The notes under the pieces: model-generated
Database searches by the model: none
Told to the model about the DNA's origin: nothing
Seen by the model: the letters and a program-made list of their open reading frames with translations, nothing else
Made by a program: the position numbers and the translations under genes
NCBI GenBank assembly: GCA_963604075.1
Contig: CAVCPW010000151.1
Coordinates: 1 to 37,261, forward strand
Direction of reading: 5' to 3'
Length of the DNA: 37,261 bases
From: Anthropogastromicrobium sp963604075
GTDB taxonomy: Bacteria > Bacillota > Clostridia > Lachnospirales > Lachnospiraceae
Shown: in pieces, positions 22,024 through 30,481 of the stretch
Numbering within the stretch: position 1 is the stretch's first letter
How the letters are laid out: every line of letters begins with the position of its first letter

Positions 22024-23523
22024 ATGCACATCCGCACCTTTTTTGAAAAAGCGGCTGTCTGTATGCTGTCAACAGCAGTTCTTTTCTCTCCAGTCTCCGC
22101 TTTGGGCGCTGATATACCAGTAGAATCCAGTTCTGTTGAAGTACAAGACACACCAACCGAAACAGAATCTGTAGCAGAAACACAGGAAACGGTTTCGGAA
22201 GATCTCTACGGAGTCGAAGCCTACGCAAACCTCGAAGCACTCTATCAGAATTTTCCGCAACGAACCAATGAGGAAAATAATCGTTCCGAGAATGTAGCCA
22301 ATGCCGGACTTTGGATTCAATCTCAGCTTGAAAGCTACGGTTATGAGGTTTCCACACATGAGTTTACTCATTATAATTTCACTGGAATCAACTATTTTGT
22401 CACAAAGCCAGGTAATTCAGAAAAAACGATTGTGATCTGTGCTCATTATGATAGCATGCCGACTGCCGGTGTGGACGACAACGGTTCTGGTGTTTCCACA
22501 CTCCTTGAGCTGGCTCACCGTTTCCATGATCTTGAAACACCATGCACACTTCAGTTCGTATTCTTTGATACCGAAGAGTATGGTGCCTATGCAGGTTCTA
22601 GCTGTTTTGTCTATACTTATCTGATTCCAAACAATTTACTTGACAACATACTTTGTTGTATCAATATCGACTCTATAGCAGGCGGTGACCGTCTCTACGG
22701 CTATGGTGGCGAATATAATGAAGATGGTGAGTTAACACGCGACTGGGTTTACGATGAAGCAAACCTTATTGCCGATGACCTCGAACTTGACTTGTACACG
22801 CTTCCTGAACAGGTTGAAGAATTCCAGTCTCCGACACGACTCTTTGGAAGCGACAGCTACTACTTTGCAAAAGAAGGCATTCCATATCTATATATGGAAG
22901 CTAGTCTTTGGTGCAACGACGACGGAACTGGCGGCAATGATGAGACACGCCTGACCTGCCATTATCAGACAGCCGACGAAGCATTTTCTTCCACAGGCGG
23001 TCAGATTATGCACACTGAGTTTGATGATTTGACACGTTTAAATGAACTTCTTCCGGGGCGCGTTCAGAAAAACCTCCATGATGCAAGTGCAATCGTCACT
23101 GGAATGCTTCTTGATATCTCACCAAATACAGAGGCTGGCATCACCGCTGGCAAGGCTGCTGCAAATGCAGCAACGCAGGATGCATCACCGGACTCCGAAG
23201 TCTCTTCCGAAGATAGCTCTGAAGAATCCGTTGAGTCCAGCACAGACAACTCTCTTGAAGATGAATCCGTTGAATCTAGCACTGACAACTCTCTTGAAAA
23301 TGAATCTGCTGAATGTGAAAGTGCTTCCCTTGATGAGCCAGACGAAAGCGCAGCGCCAGTCATTGAGAGCGATCACAAATTTATGACCGGACTATTTGCT
23401 GCCGCTGCGATTATCTTAATCTTATTTGTTGTCTTCCTTCTGACTGCCGCTCTTACTGCAAACAGCAGACGCCGCAAGCGTATCCGCCGCTTTGGAGAAG
23501 ATTACAAGAAAAAGAAATATTAA
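22024..23523 (+). CDS. Secreted M28 family zinc aminopeptidase with C-terminal membrane anchor
   Basis: This 499-residue protein begins with a signal peptide ending near ALGA at 26-29. The M28 domain covers about 65-360. The di-zinc ligands are all visible: His141 in CAHYDS, Asp151 in GVDDNGSG, Glu184/Glu185 in DTEEYG, Asp216 in NIDSIAG and His330 in IMHTEFD. A Ser/Glu/Asp-rich linker with a 13-residue tandem repeat follows. One membrane span (about 453-477) and a very basic tail rich in Arg and Lys then end the protein, so it should sit on the outer face of the membrane, anchored at its C-terminus. The start is ATG 22024 with AAGGGAG upstream; the frame opens earlier but without a signal peptide at its start. 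It probably trims peptides at the surface. Confidence 0.88.
   Translation: MHIRTFFEKAAVCMLSTAVLFSPVSALGADIPVESSSVEVQDTPTETESVAETQETVSEDLYGVEAYANLEALYQNFPQRTNEENNRSENVANAGLWIQSQLESYGYEVSTHEFTHYNFTGINYFVTKPGNSEKTIVICAHYDSMPTAGVDDNGSGVSTLLELAHRFHDLETPCTLQFVFFDTEEYGAYAGSSCFVYTYLIPNNLLDNILCCINIDSIAGGDRLYGYGGEYNEDGELTRDWVYDEANLIADDLELDLYTLPEQVEEFQSPTRLFGSDSYYFAKEGIPYLYMEASLWCNDDGTGGNDETRLTCHYQTADEAFSSTGGQIMHTEFDDLTRLNELLPGRVQKNLHDASAIVTGMLLDISPNTEAGITAGKAAANAATQDASPDSEVSSEDSSEESVESSTDNSLEDESVESSTDNSLENESAECESASLDEPDESAAPVIESDHKFMTGLFAAAAIILILFVVFLLTAALTANSRRRKRIRRFGEDYKKKKY
23224..23301 (+). repeat. Two 39-bp tandem repeats in the peptidase linker
   Basis: The units encode ESVESSTDNSLED and ESVESSTDNSLEN, with a decayed third unit after them. 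They lie in the disordered linker between the catalytic domain and the membrane span. Confidence 0.85.
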
Positions 23524-23538
23524 TTTATAACTATTTTA

Positions 23539-23573
23539 TGGCACCCCATCATTTTGATGAGGTGCCATTTTTT
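23539..23573. terminator. Bidirectional terminator between the M28 gene and the F5/8 gene
   Basis: ATGGCACC-CATCA pairs with GATG-GGTGCCAT over a short T-rich loop, followed by a run of T's. It lies between two convergent genes. Confidence 0.9.
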
Positions 23574-23604
23574 ACTTAAATAATTTTCAAAGCTACACTT
23601 ATAC

Positions 23605-24381
23605 TTATTTACCGTACACTTTCAGCTGTGACAGTGCCGGGAACGGAGACGGATCATCCGCTTTAATCAGTTCCTCGAGCTGCACCCAGCTAACCTTTTT
23701 CGGTGGGAACGTAAATTCCTGTCCTTCATCTGTCTTGACAAGATCGCACACCATTGTCGTATCATCAGAAAATCGAACCGTTGCCTGCGTCCACCACGCA
23801 TCGTGCGGAAAGTCTGCGCGTGTATAAATTTCGATGCGGTCTGTGGTCACTTCTCTTCCGAAATCAACACATATCGTTGCCTTCGGATTCTGGTTGATGC
23901 CCCATGAACCATATGGCCAGAAACCATGCGAATGATTTGCCGTAACACCGTCAATGGCGTTGCGTGCTGCAAAAACAGATTCACCGCGTGTCTCCACATT
24001 TGCACTCGCATGCGGGTAGCAGTTTGTATCACCATGCTGATCCATCACATTAACAGCCAGATTACGGTACGCATCATACTCCCACTCTCTTGCCTTTCGC
24101 GCCATTATCAGATGACTCTCTCCTGAAAATATCTTCGGCGAATAGCACACCTTCTTCTCTCCAAACGGAATCTCGTAGGAAACCTCTCCTGTCACATAGA
24201 CAAGTGCCTTTCCGAGCGCATCGTCTGCCTGAAATACATAAAATGCAGGTATTTCATCCGCCTTGAACACAATACGGTCACCTTCTTCATAGGTATGGGA
24301 CAGAGGTAAATTTACCTCCTTTGCCCCGGATGCCTCTGCAATAATGGTGCCATCCTGCTTTACTGCCTGTACTGTAATCAT
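23605..24381 (-). CDS. F5/8 type C (discoidin-like) carbohydrate-binding protein
   Basis: This 258-residue protein has no signal peptide and no visible catalytic motif. The second half, from about residue 120, resembles an F5/8 type C/CBM32-like domain: ARNAIDGVTANHSHG, a WGINQNPKATICVDFG strand pair, DRIEIYTRADFPHDAWW and a final LSQLKVYG. The first half looks like a beta-rich domain (EGDRIVFKADEIPAFYVF). The start is ATG 24381, which overlaps the stop codon of the GH127 gene as ATGA, so translation is coupled to it. The frame extends 5 codons further upstream. It probably binds or presents a sugar, or is a cytoplasmic partner of the GH127 enzyme. The role is inferred. Confidence 0.7.
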   Translation of the reverse strand: MITVQAVKQDGTIIAEASGAKEVNLPLSHTYEEGDRIVFKADEIPAFYVFQADDALGKALVYVTGEVSYEIPFGEKKVCYSPKIFSGESHLIMARKAREWEYDAYRNLAVNVMDQHGDTNCYPHASANVETRGESVFAARNAIDGVTANHSHGFWPYGSWGINQNPKATICVDFGREVTTDRIEIYTRADFPHDAWWTQATVRFSDDTTMVCDLVKTDEGQEFTFPPKKVSWVQLEELIKADDPSPFPALSQLKVYGK

Positions 24382-26408
24382 AACTGATTTACCCATACCT
24401 CCATCTCACCCTCTCCGCGGTTTGCCCACGCATAGTAAGGGATGAAGCGAAGTTCCTTTTCCTCATATACTGGCTTCTGCCATGTCTGATACAATCCGTT
24501 TTCTACAGTAACCGGCTTCTTTGCCTTTGCATTTACATGCAGCATTACCATCGGGAAACCAAGCTCATCTGTCTTTTCCTCAGTAAATACAGCATCCGGC
24601 TTTAAACGAACAAGTGGAATACCCTTGCCATTATCTGCCTCCTCCAAGCAATATACAACCGGTCCTCTCATGACAGCAACCTTGCCCTCATCCTGACGAA
24701 CTCTGCTGTCTGCCTGAAGTACCTTTACCTTCATTGCAAAGCGAAGCTTTAACAAATCTTCCTTCTTCCACTCACCAGTTACGTACAGATAACCATCCTC
24801 CATGCGGCACTCCTTGCCAACAGCGCCTTCAAGCTCAAAGTCCTCGCCGCACCAGCCCGGGATACGAAGTGCTACAGTCATAGTTACAGGCTGCTCGCTC
24901 TCTACCTTCAGAGTGACATCGCCATTCCATGGAAAGCCAGATTCGATTACAACATTAGTTTTTTGTCCATTTACTTTCTTCTCAATGGTGCCGCCTGCAT
25001 ACAGGTGTACCCATAATGTATCCTCATTTTCAGTATACGCATAGGAACCGATGGAACTGATCAAACGTGCCAGGTTTGGCGGACAACAAGCGCAGCCAAA
25101 CCACTTCTGACGAACCGGTTTTACGTGCTGTTTGCCAGGATCCTCATGGCAGCTTCTCGGATTTACAGAAAGCGGATTTACATAGAAGAAGCTCTTTCCA
25201 TCGAGCGCCATACCACTCAACACACCATTGTGAAGTGCTAGCTCCATGACATCAGCATACTTAGAATCTGGTTTCATCTCAAGCATACGACGTGCAAAGA
25301 AGACAAGACCGATTGACGCACAGGTTTCGGCATAGTTCGTATCGTTTGGCATATCATAGTCAAATGTAAATGCCTCGCCGTGATGAGTCTGTCCAATTCC
25401 GCCGGTCACATACATCTGCTTTGTTGTAATATTGTTCCACAGATTCTCACAGGCCTGATACAGAGAATCATCGCCTGTCAATCTGGCAACATCCGCCATA
25501 CCAGAATACAGATAAACGGCACGAACCGCATGACCCATTGCCACAGTCTGCTCTCTTACTGGCAGATGCGCCTGATAATACTGGTAGCGAATCTTTACCT
25601 TCTTCTCTCTCTCAGGCACATTGCCCTCACTGTCGAAATAGTAAGGTTTTGTACCTCTCTGGTTGACAAAATATTCAGCCAATTTTTTGTACTTTTCATC
25701 GCCAGTCACCTCATACAGACGAACGAGCGCCATCTCTGCAATCTCATGACCCGGATAACCCTTGCACTTGCCGTCCTCTGTGCCAAAATAGGAAGCAATA
25801 AAATCAGCGAAACGCATCGCAGCCTTTAGCAGCTTATCCTTGCCGGTTGCCTGATAGTAAGCAACAGCGCCCTCAGTCAGATGACCAAAGCAGTACAGCT
25901 CATGATGGTCCTTTAAGTTTGTGAACATCTTGTCCATACCATTGATGATATAATAGGTGTCCAGATAACCATTCTCAAGCTGAGCCGCGCACACGATATC
26001 AATCGCACCGTCTGCAATCTTCTCAAGCTCTGAATCCGGATGCTGAGTCAGTGAGTAAGCAACAGCCTCGATCCACTTGGAAAAATCGCTGTCCTGGAAA
26101 ACAAAGCCATAAAACTTGTCATCATCTGGATTTCTCGGATCATCTGGAAGTGCCTCGAAACCACGGAATGTATAAACAGGCTCTTGATAGCTGCTTCCCT
26201 GCTCTCTTTTTTCTTTGTTCATCTTACCAGCTACCTTGAAGTTATGCATACAGTAGCTTGGTGCTGCCTCCGGTACACGGTCATTTAATGTCTCCCACTG
26301 ATATGGGATTACTTCTTTTCTTACCAGCTCCATCTCTGGCTTCCAGAATCCATCCTCAAGCTGGATTCGCTTTAAGCTGATCGGTTTACTGAATTTCTTG
26401 CTGTCCAC
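24378..26408 (-). CDS. GH127 family beta-L-arabinofuranosidase (DUF1680)
   Basis: This 676-residue (alpha/alpha)6-barrel enzyme should release beta-L-arabinofuranose from plant glycans such as hydroxyproline-linked arabino-oligosaccharides. By comparison with Bifidobacterium HypBA1, the acid/base Glu lies in HHGEAF (Glu345), and zinc is held by Glu361 and Cys363 in ETCASIG and by the Cys441-Cys442 pair in WFGCACCPPN, one of which is the cysteine nucleophile. The spacing between the two Glu residues is 16, as in HypBA1. The start is taken as GTG 26408, since GGGAGG lies 8 bases upstream; an in-frame TTG at 26414 is too close to that site. There is no signal peptide, so it acts in the cytoplasm. 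It is the middle gene of a CapA-GH127-F5/8 unit. Confidence 0.92.
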   Translation of the reverse strand: MDSKKFSKPISLKRIQLEDGFWKPEMELVRKEVIPYQWETLNDRVPEAAPSYCMHNFKVAGKMNKEKREQGSSYQEPVYTFRGFEALPDDPRNPDDDKFYGFVFQDSDFSKWIEAVAYSLTQHPDSELEKIADGAIDIVCAAQLENGYLDTYYIINGMDKMFTNLKDHHELYCFGHLTEGAVAYYQATGKDKLLKAAMRFADFIASYFGTEDGKCKGYPGHEIAEMALVRLYEVTGDEKYKKLAEYFVNQRGTKPYYFDSEGNVPEREKKVKIRYQYYQAHLPVREQTVAMGHAVRAVYLYSGMADVARLTGDDSLYQACENLWNNITTKQMYVTGGIGQTHHGEAFTFDYDMPNDTNYAETCASIGLVFFARRMLEMKPDSKYADVMELALHNGVLSGMALDGKSFFYVNPLSVNPRSCHEDPGKQHVKPVRQKWFGCACCPPNLARLISSIGSYAYTENEDTLWVHLYAGGTIEKKVNGQKTNVVIESGFPWNGDVTLKVESEQPVTMTVALRIPGWCGEDFELEGAVGKECRMEDGYLYVTGEWKKEDLLKLRFAMKVKVLQADSRVRQDEGKVAVMRGPVVYCLEEADNGKGIPLVRLKPDAVFTEEKTDELGFPMVMLHVNAKAKKPVTVENGLYQTWQKPVYEEKELRFIPYYAWANRGEGEMEVWVNQL

Positions 26409-26439
26409 TTTCAATACCTCCCTTTATGAATCAAAATTT

Positions 26440-27990
26440 TTATTCCAGCCCTGCCTTCTGACGTGCCTCATGTACCTGTGCTGCCTGCTCGGCCTGTAAC
26501 TGAAACATGTAATCTAAGTTAAAATTCGCATTGCCATCGCCAATCTTACTTGATTCGGCAATCGCTCTGGAATATTTACTCCACGGATAAGTTGTAATGA
26601 CATCAAAATAATCGGTAACACGTACTCCGCCGAGACGATAGTCAGTCACCAACGTTTCCATATCAAAATCAACTATTCTTGTTCCCTTGAAATCCTTCTT
26701 GATCGTGACCTTCGCCATACCGCCAAGAAGTGTCGCCTCTTTTCGTTGCAATGACTGGAAATTTCCAAGCGAGTAGTAAATCAGCATTTTGCCACCGTCC
26801 GGACGATCTACGTAATCAATCGGCTCTACGACATGAGGATGTGTCCCAATTACCAGATCAACACCCTGCTCAGCTAGAAAAGCAGCCTGCTCGGACTGTG
26901 AATCATCGATGCCCAGATTGTACTCGGTTCCCCAATGTGGAAAGACAATCACAAAATCAGATGCTTCCTTTGTACGCTGAATCAACGTTGCCAGACGGTC
27001 ATAATCGAGCATATCAACAAGATATTGTCCGTTGTCATTATAGTCGCTCTGACAATTTAAAATATCGGTGTAATTAATCATACCGATACGAATGCCATTT
27101 TTCTCTATGACATGAATCTCATCTCTTGTCTCCCAGCTATCGTGAATGCCAAGAAGCGTCAGCTGCGGATAATTGGTTTGAAAAAAATCAACCATGTATA
27201 AACTACCGACTTTTCCGATATCTAGTACATGATTGGTTGCCGCTAATACGACATCAAATCCTGCATTTGCGATAGCTGCTGCCACCTCGGTACGGACATT
27301 GAAACACGGATAATCACGGATGCCCCACTGATCACCGCCGATGACACACTCCTGATTGATAACCGCCAGATCAGCTGCCTGCACGATATCCTTCACATAA
27401 GCAAAGTTATAATCATAATTGTAGCTGCCATCTGCCTGCAAGCCACTCATCGACACATCGTAGTGCATCAGATTATCGCCTACAGCCACCAGACTGACAT
27501 ACGATGGTTCCTCGGGCTTGACATCTTCAACAATTACATTATGCGCCGGCGTAACCGAATCTTCTGTCAGCTCTGTAGCATCTGTTTCTTGTGTACTTTC
27601 CAATTCTTCAGTGCTCTCTTCTTCAATGCTCACTGTTTCCATTCCGTTTTGTTCAGTATCAATTTGTGTCTCTTCTGTGCTATTGTCAGTATCATTACGC
27701 TCACTGCTCTCCTCCTCGTCACTTTCAGACGCAAATTCGTTGCTTGCCTGTGGTTCACTGCTTGTCTGTGATTCGTTTTGATATGCATGTGCCCACTTCG
27801 AATCCGCGCTTACGCTTTCTAGCATTTGCGGAAGCTGTGCATTTTCTTCATGCATTTTCGTATGATAGAGTCGGTTCATGAAAAAGATAATTCCCCCTAC
27901 ACCAGCCAAAATCACAACTGCTACAATTAGCCATGAGGTTACCAGCCATTGAAAATGAGCTTTCTTTCGTTTTTCTCTCTTACCTGCCAC
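26440..27990 (-). CDS. CapA/PgsA-like metallophosphatase-fold protein, membrane anchored
   Basis: This 516-residue protein has a basic N-terminus, one membrane span at about 17-38, a long Glu/Ser/Thr-rich linker to about 165 and then a CapA domain. The domain opens with SLVAVGDNLMHYDVSMS and contains NQECVIGG, ATNHVLDIG, VFPHWGTEY and IGTHPHVVEPI, all typical of the family. CapA proteins take part in poly-gamma-glutamate capsule synthesis, but many members in clostridia have unknown roles. The catalytic part should lie outside the cell. The start is GTG 27990 with AGGAAAG upstream. No capB or capC gene is nearby; instead the GH127 gene begins 31 bases downstream, an unusual pairing. Confidence 0.88.
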   Translation of the reverse strand: MAGKREKRKKAHFQWLVTSWLIVAVVILAGVGGIIFFMNRLYHTKMHEENAQLPQMLESVSADSKWAHAYQNESQTSSEPQASNEFASESDEEESSERNDTDNSTEETQIDTEQNGMETVSIEEESTEELESTQETDATELTEDSVTPAHNVIVEDVKPEEPSYVSLVAVGDNLMHYDVSMSGLQADGSYNYDYNFAYVKDIVQAADLAVINQECVIGGDQWGIRDYPCFNVRTEVAAAIANAGFDVVLAATNHVLDIGKVGSLYMVDFFQTNYPQLTLLGIHDSWETRDEIHVIEKNGIRIGMINYTDILNCQSDYNDNGQYLVDMLDYDRLATLIQRTKEASDFVIVFPHWGTEYNLGIDDSQSEQAAFLAEQGVDLVIGTHPHVVEPIDYVDRPDGGKMLIYYSLGNFQSLQRKEATLLGGMAKVTIKKDFKGTRIVDFDMETLVTDYRLGGVRVTDYFDVITTYPWSKYSRAIAESSKIGDGNANFNLDYMFQLQAEQAAQVHEARQKAGLE

Positions 27991-28055
27991 TTTTCTTTCC
28001 TACTTACAAATAATTTCTAATTTCATAATATAATAATGCGATAGCCGTAAACTCC

Positions 28056-28075
28056 TTTGGCATTGATGTGCCAAA
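28056..28075. other. Hairpin ahead of the CapA-like gene
   Basis: TTTGGCA pairs with TGCCAAA over a 6-base loop. A second hairpin (CTCCGACTT/AAGTCAGAG) lies at about 28097-28118. Neither has a T-run on the minus strand, so they may be leader structures or weak terminators for the GH43 gene that ends at 28137. Confidence 0.35.
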
Positions 28076-28136
28076 ATTACCACTATATTTGTGAACTACT
28101 CCGACTTATAGAAGTCAGAGTTTCCCGCTTAAAGAA

Positions 28137-29042
28137 TTACAGACCAAATGCCTCTGCCATACGGTCGTACTCCTCATCGCTGATGACAACAACACTTCCA
28201 TGGCGCTTCATAGTCTTACCCATATCAAACTCAGAATCGGCAAGCGGCTTGAAATCCATTGTCTTTAAGCTGTCGCATACAAGTGGAAGGTACCCCTTGT
28301 GAGTGGCAAAACGGTCGACAATAAGACACCACTTTTTCTGTTCCTCAATGTAGTAAATCTCCGGTCCTTCGACTCCGTAGATAGCTTCGAGATTTGGGAC
28401 AGACACATCCTTAAAAGACTCCTTCTTTAAATCTGGTGCTGCATCGGTGCGGATGTTCTTCGTAGTCTCATCCTTTGAGAAACGATAATACATTCCGTCA
28501 TCATATATCATCGTGGAATCGATAACGTGATTCTTCTTCTCCAGATAAATCTCAGCCTTTGTAAATTCGTGGAAATCTTTTGTTCTGGCTGCATAAATGC
28601 GCTGCTTTGGCTCTGCATCGCCTGGCAGTTTCACCATAGATGCCCAGAATACAAGATAATTGTCCTGCCCTCTATCATAAATTGCTTCCGGCGCCCACGC
28701 ACAGCCAGCTTCCGGTACTGCCACCTCAACTAATACTGGATCACTCCAATGAACTAAATCTTTTGACTCCATGATTGCTAATTTTCTGCTGCCTGTGGTC
28801 ACAGCCACATCCCAGCCTTTTCCAGCTGCAATGCAAAGATCGGTTGCGATAATAACAAAACCGCTGCCATCTTCCTTACGAATCAAAAAAGGATCACGAA
28901 GACCGCACTCACCAACTGTTGAACATATCACCGGCTTTCCATCATTTAAATCATTCCAATGTAATCCGTCCTTACTTAATGAAAAATAAATCTGCTCGCC
29001 CTTCGGTTGCTCTCCGATAAAATGCGTAAATAAGTATGCCAT
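28137..29042 (-). CDS. GH43-like five-bladed propeller glycosidase
   Basis: This 301-residue cytoplasmic protein has a GH43-type layout. Candidate catalytic residues are the base Asp50 in LRDPFLIR, the pKa modulator Asp175 in VIDSTMIYDD and the acid Glu225 in GVEGPEIYY. CAWAPEAIYD at 114-123 is a typical second-blade motif. The family includes alpha-L-arabinofuranosidases and beta-xylosidases, and an arabinose-releasing role fits the nearby GH127 gene. Exact specificity is not readable. The start is ATG 29042 with AAGGGC upstream; the frame is open to 29114, but that segment overlaps the promoter. It is divergent from the MraY-like gene. Confidence 0.78.
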   Translation of the reverse strand: MAYLFTHFIGEQPKGEQIYFSLSKDGLHWNDLNDGKPVICSTVGECGLRDPFLIRKEDGSGFVIIATDLCIAAGKGWDVAVTTGSRKLAIMESKDLVHWSDPVLVEVAVPEAGCAWAPEAIYDRGQDNYLVFWASMVKLPGDAEPKQRIYAARTKDFHEFTKAEIYLEKKNHVIDSTMIYDDGMYYRFSKDETTKNIRTDAAPDLKKESFKDVSVPNLEAIYGVEGPEIYYIEEQKKWCLIVDRFATHKGYLPLVCDSLKTMDFKPLADSEFDMGKTMKRHGSVVVISDEEYDRMAEAFGL

Positions 29043-29085
29043 TTTGCCCTTACCCTTTCGTATTATTTTCTCATTTTCTTTTGCA

Positions 29086-29114
29086 AGTATAACACAGTTT
29101 CTAAAATGATACAA
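29086..29114 (-). promoter_or_regulatory. Promoter of the GH43-like gene
   Basis: TTGTAT (29114-29109), a 17-bp spacer and TATACT (29091-29086) lie on the minus strand about 40 bases ahead of the start. Confidence 0.7.
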
Positions 29115-29191
29115 TTCTTTTCACCGCTTTTTGCACCGTTGTTTGCGTTGCTTTTTCTTGTTGTTTTGTACTATAAACATTCACTATCTTC

Positions 29192-29220
29192 TTTCCAAAA
29201 TAGCAGAAATATGCTACACT
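29192..29220 (+). promoter_or_regulatory. Promoter of the MraY-like gene
   Basis: TTTCCA (29192-29197), a 17-bp spacer and TACACT (29215-29220). The -35 box is weak. Confidence 0.5.
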
Positions 29221-29283
29221 GAAAATAGTTTTACAAAACAGGCGATAATTCTTTCGTCTGGGAATGAAAGGAGTTTTTTTACC

Positions 29284-30249
29284 ATGTTTCAACAGTTGCT
29301 TGGGGAGTCTGCCAGCCCCGTCATTGCCTTTATCGGCATACTGGCCGCATTCTTTTTTACCTGCGTGTCACTTGCAAAAGGCAGCACTTATCTTCCAAAG
29401 GATCAAGGGCGTGAATTTGCCGTAGGAGGCGCACTTTCCGCTGGAAAACCGCGCGGTGCCGGACTGATTTTCGTGCTTGTATTCGCTGTTGCTGCCGTAC
29501 TGTTCGCCCATGTAGACCCGGAAATGATCATCTATCTTCTTCTTCTGATCTGCTGCATGATGACCGGTTATCTTGATGATGCCGCAAAGACCTCTTGGGG
29601 ACGCTTAAAAAAGGGAATCCTTGATTTTTTGGTTGCACTTTTAGTAACCTTTACCTATCTGCATTTCAATGGAAATCAGGTGACGCTCGCAATTACCGGC
29701 TCTTCATTCTCTATCCCGGTTCCGGTATTTGCAATTCTTTCCATCGCGCTGATCTGGATTTCCATCAACGTTACCAACTGTGCAGATGGTGTGGACGGTC
29801 TCTCTGGAACACTTACAATCATCACAATCATGACCTTCTATTTTGCTGATCAGGTTCTGGGACACACTGGCGATTTTGATTACCTGAGCCTGATGTTTGT
29901 TATCTGTCTGCTCAGCTATCTGTGGTTCAATGCCACTCCAAGCAAGATGTTAATGGGCGACGCTGGTTCACGTGCAATGGGGCTTTTTATTGCGATCGCG
30001 GCTCTCAAATGTGGCGACCCTTTCCTCTACATTCCGGCAGCTCTTGTGCTAATCATTGACGGTGGTCTTGGACTTGTAAAGCTGACACTGATCAAAGTTG
30101 CTCACGTTCACATTTTAAAGAATGTACGCACACCGATCCACGATTTTGTCCGCAAGACAAAGGGCTGGTCTAACACACAGACTGTTTTCCGTTTTGCGAT
30201 AATTCAGATTATTCTGTCTGTGTCACTTGTATATCTGATTATGTTATAA
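29284..30249 (+). CDS. MraY-like phospho-N-acetylmuramoyl-pentapeptide transferase
   Basis: This 321-residue polytopic protein belongs to the polyprenyl-phosphate sugar-phosphate transferase family and should form lipid I from undecaprenyl phosphate. The Asp-Asp motif GYLDDAAK (Asp98, Asp99), NCADGVDGL at 165-173 with its nucleophile-region Asp, and MGDAGSRAMG at 224-233 are present. The C-terminal histidine loop reads TPIHDFVRKTKGWSNTQ where standard MraY has PIHHHFE and then KGWSE. The change fits a divergent clade or altered substrate. It is not inside a dcw (mur/fts) cluster here, so it could be the sole MraY at an unusual site or a paralogue. The start is ATG 29284 with AAAGGAG upstream. 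Confidence 0.85.
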   Translation: MFQQLLGESASPVIAFIGILAAFFFTCVSLAKGSTYLPKDQGREFAVGGALSAGKPRGAGLIFVLVFAVAAVLFAHVDPEMIIYLLLLICCMMTGYLDDAAKTSWGRLKKGILDFLVALLVTFTYLHFNGNQVTLAITGSSFSIPVPVFAILSIALIWISINVTNCADGVDGLSGTLTIITIMTFYFADQVLGHTGDFDYLSLMFVICLLSYLWFNATPSKMLMGDAGSRAMGLFIAIAALKCGDPFLYIPAALVLIIDGGLGLVKLTLIKVAHVHILKNVRTPIHDFVRKTKGWSNTQTVFRFAIIQIILSVSLVYLIML

Positions 30250-30365
30250 GAAATTTTCTGGATAGAATTCATGCTGAGATGATGTACCACATGCAATTCA
30301 CATGAAAGCCATATGCAATTTATATTTAATCTGTGTAGAAGGTTTCTTATTTCATTTTATTTTAT

Positions 30366-30437
30366 GTAACTATTTTAATGTGTTTGCGTCGCAGAAACTG
30401 TTTTTCGAATATGGTGTTGCATATGCTGAATAGTTAC
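30366..30437. promoter_or_regulatory. Distant 9-bp inverted repeat at the beta-galactosidase promoter
   Basis: GTAACTATT (30366-30374) and its exact inverse AATAGTTAC (30429-30437) are 63 bp apart centre to centre, six helical turns. The second arm lies within the spacer of the predicted promoter. It may be a paired operator or, in RNA, part of a leader structure. Confidence 0.4.
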
Positions 30438-30446
30438 TTCTATATT
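30417..30446 (+). promoter_or_regulatory. Putative beta-galactosidase promoter
   Basis: TTGCAT (30417-30422), an 18-bp spacer and TATATT (30441-30446), about 35 bases ahead of the start codon. Confidence 0.55.
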
Positions 30447-30481
30447 TTACTAATCCAATTTTTGCGAAAGGAGATTTCGTC

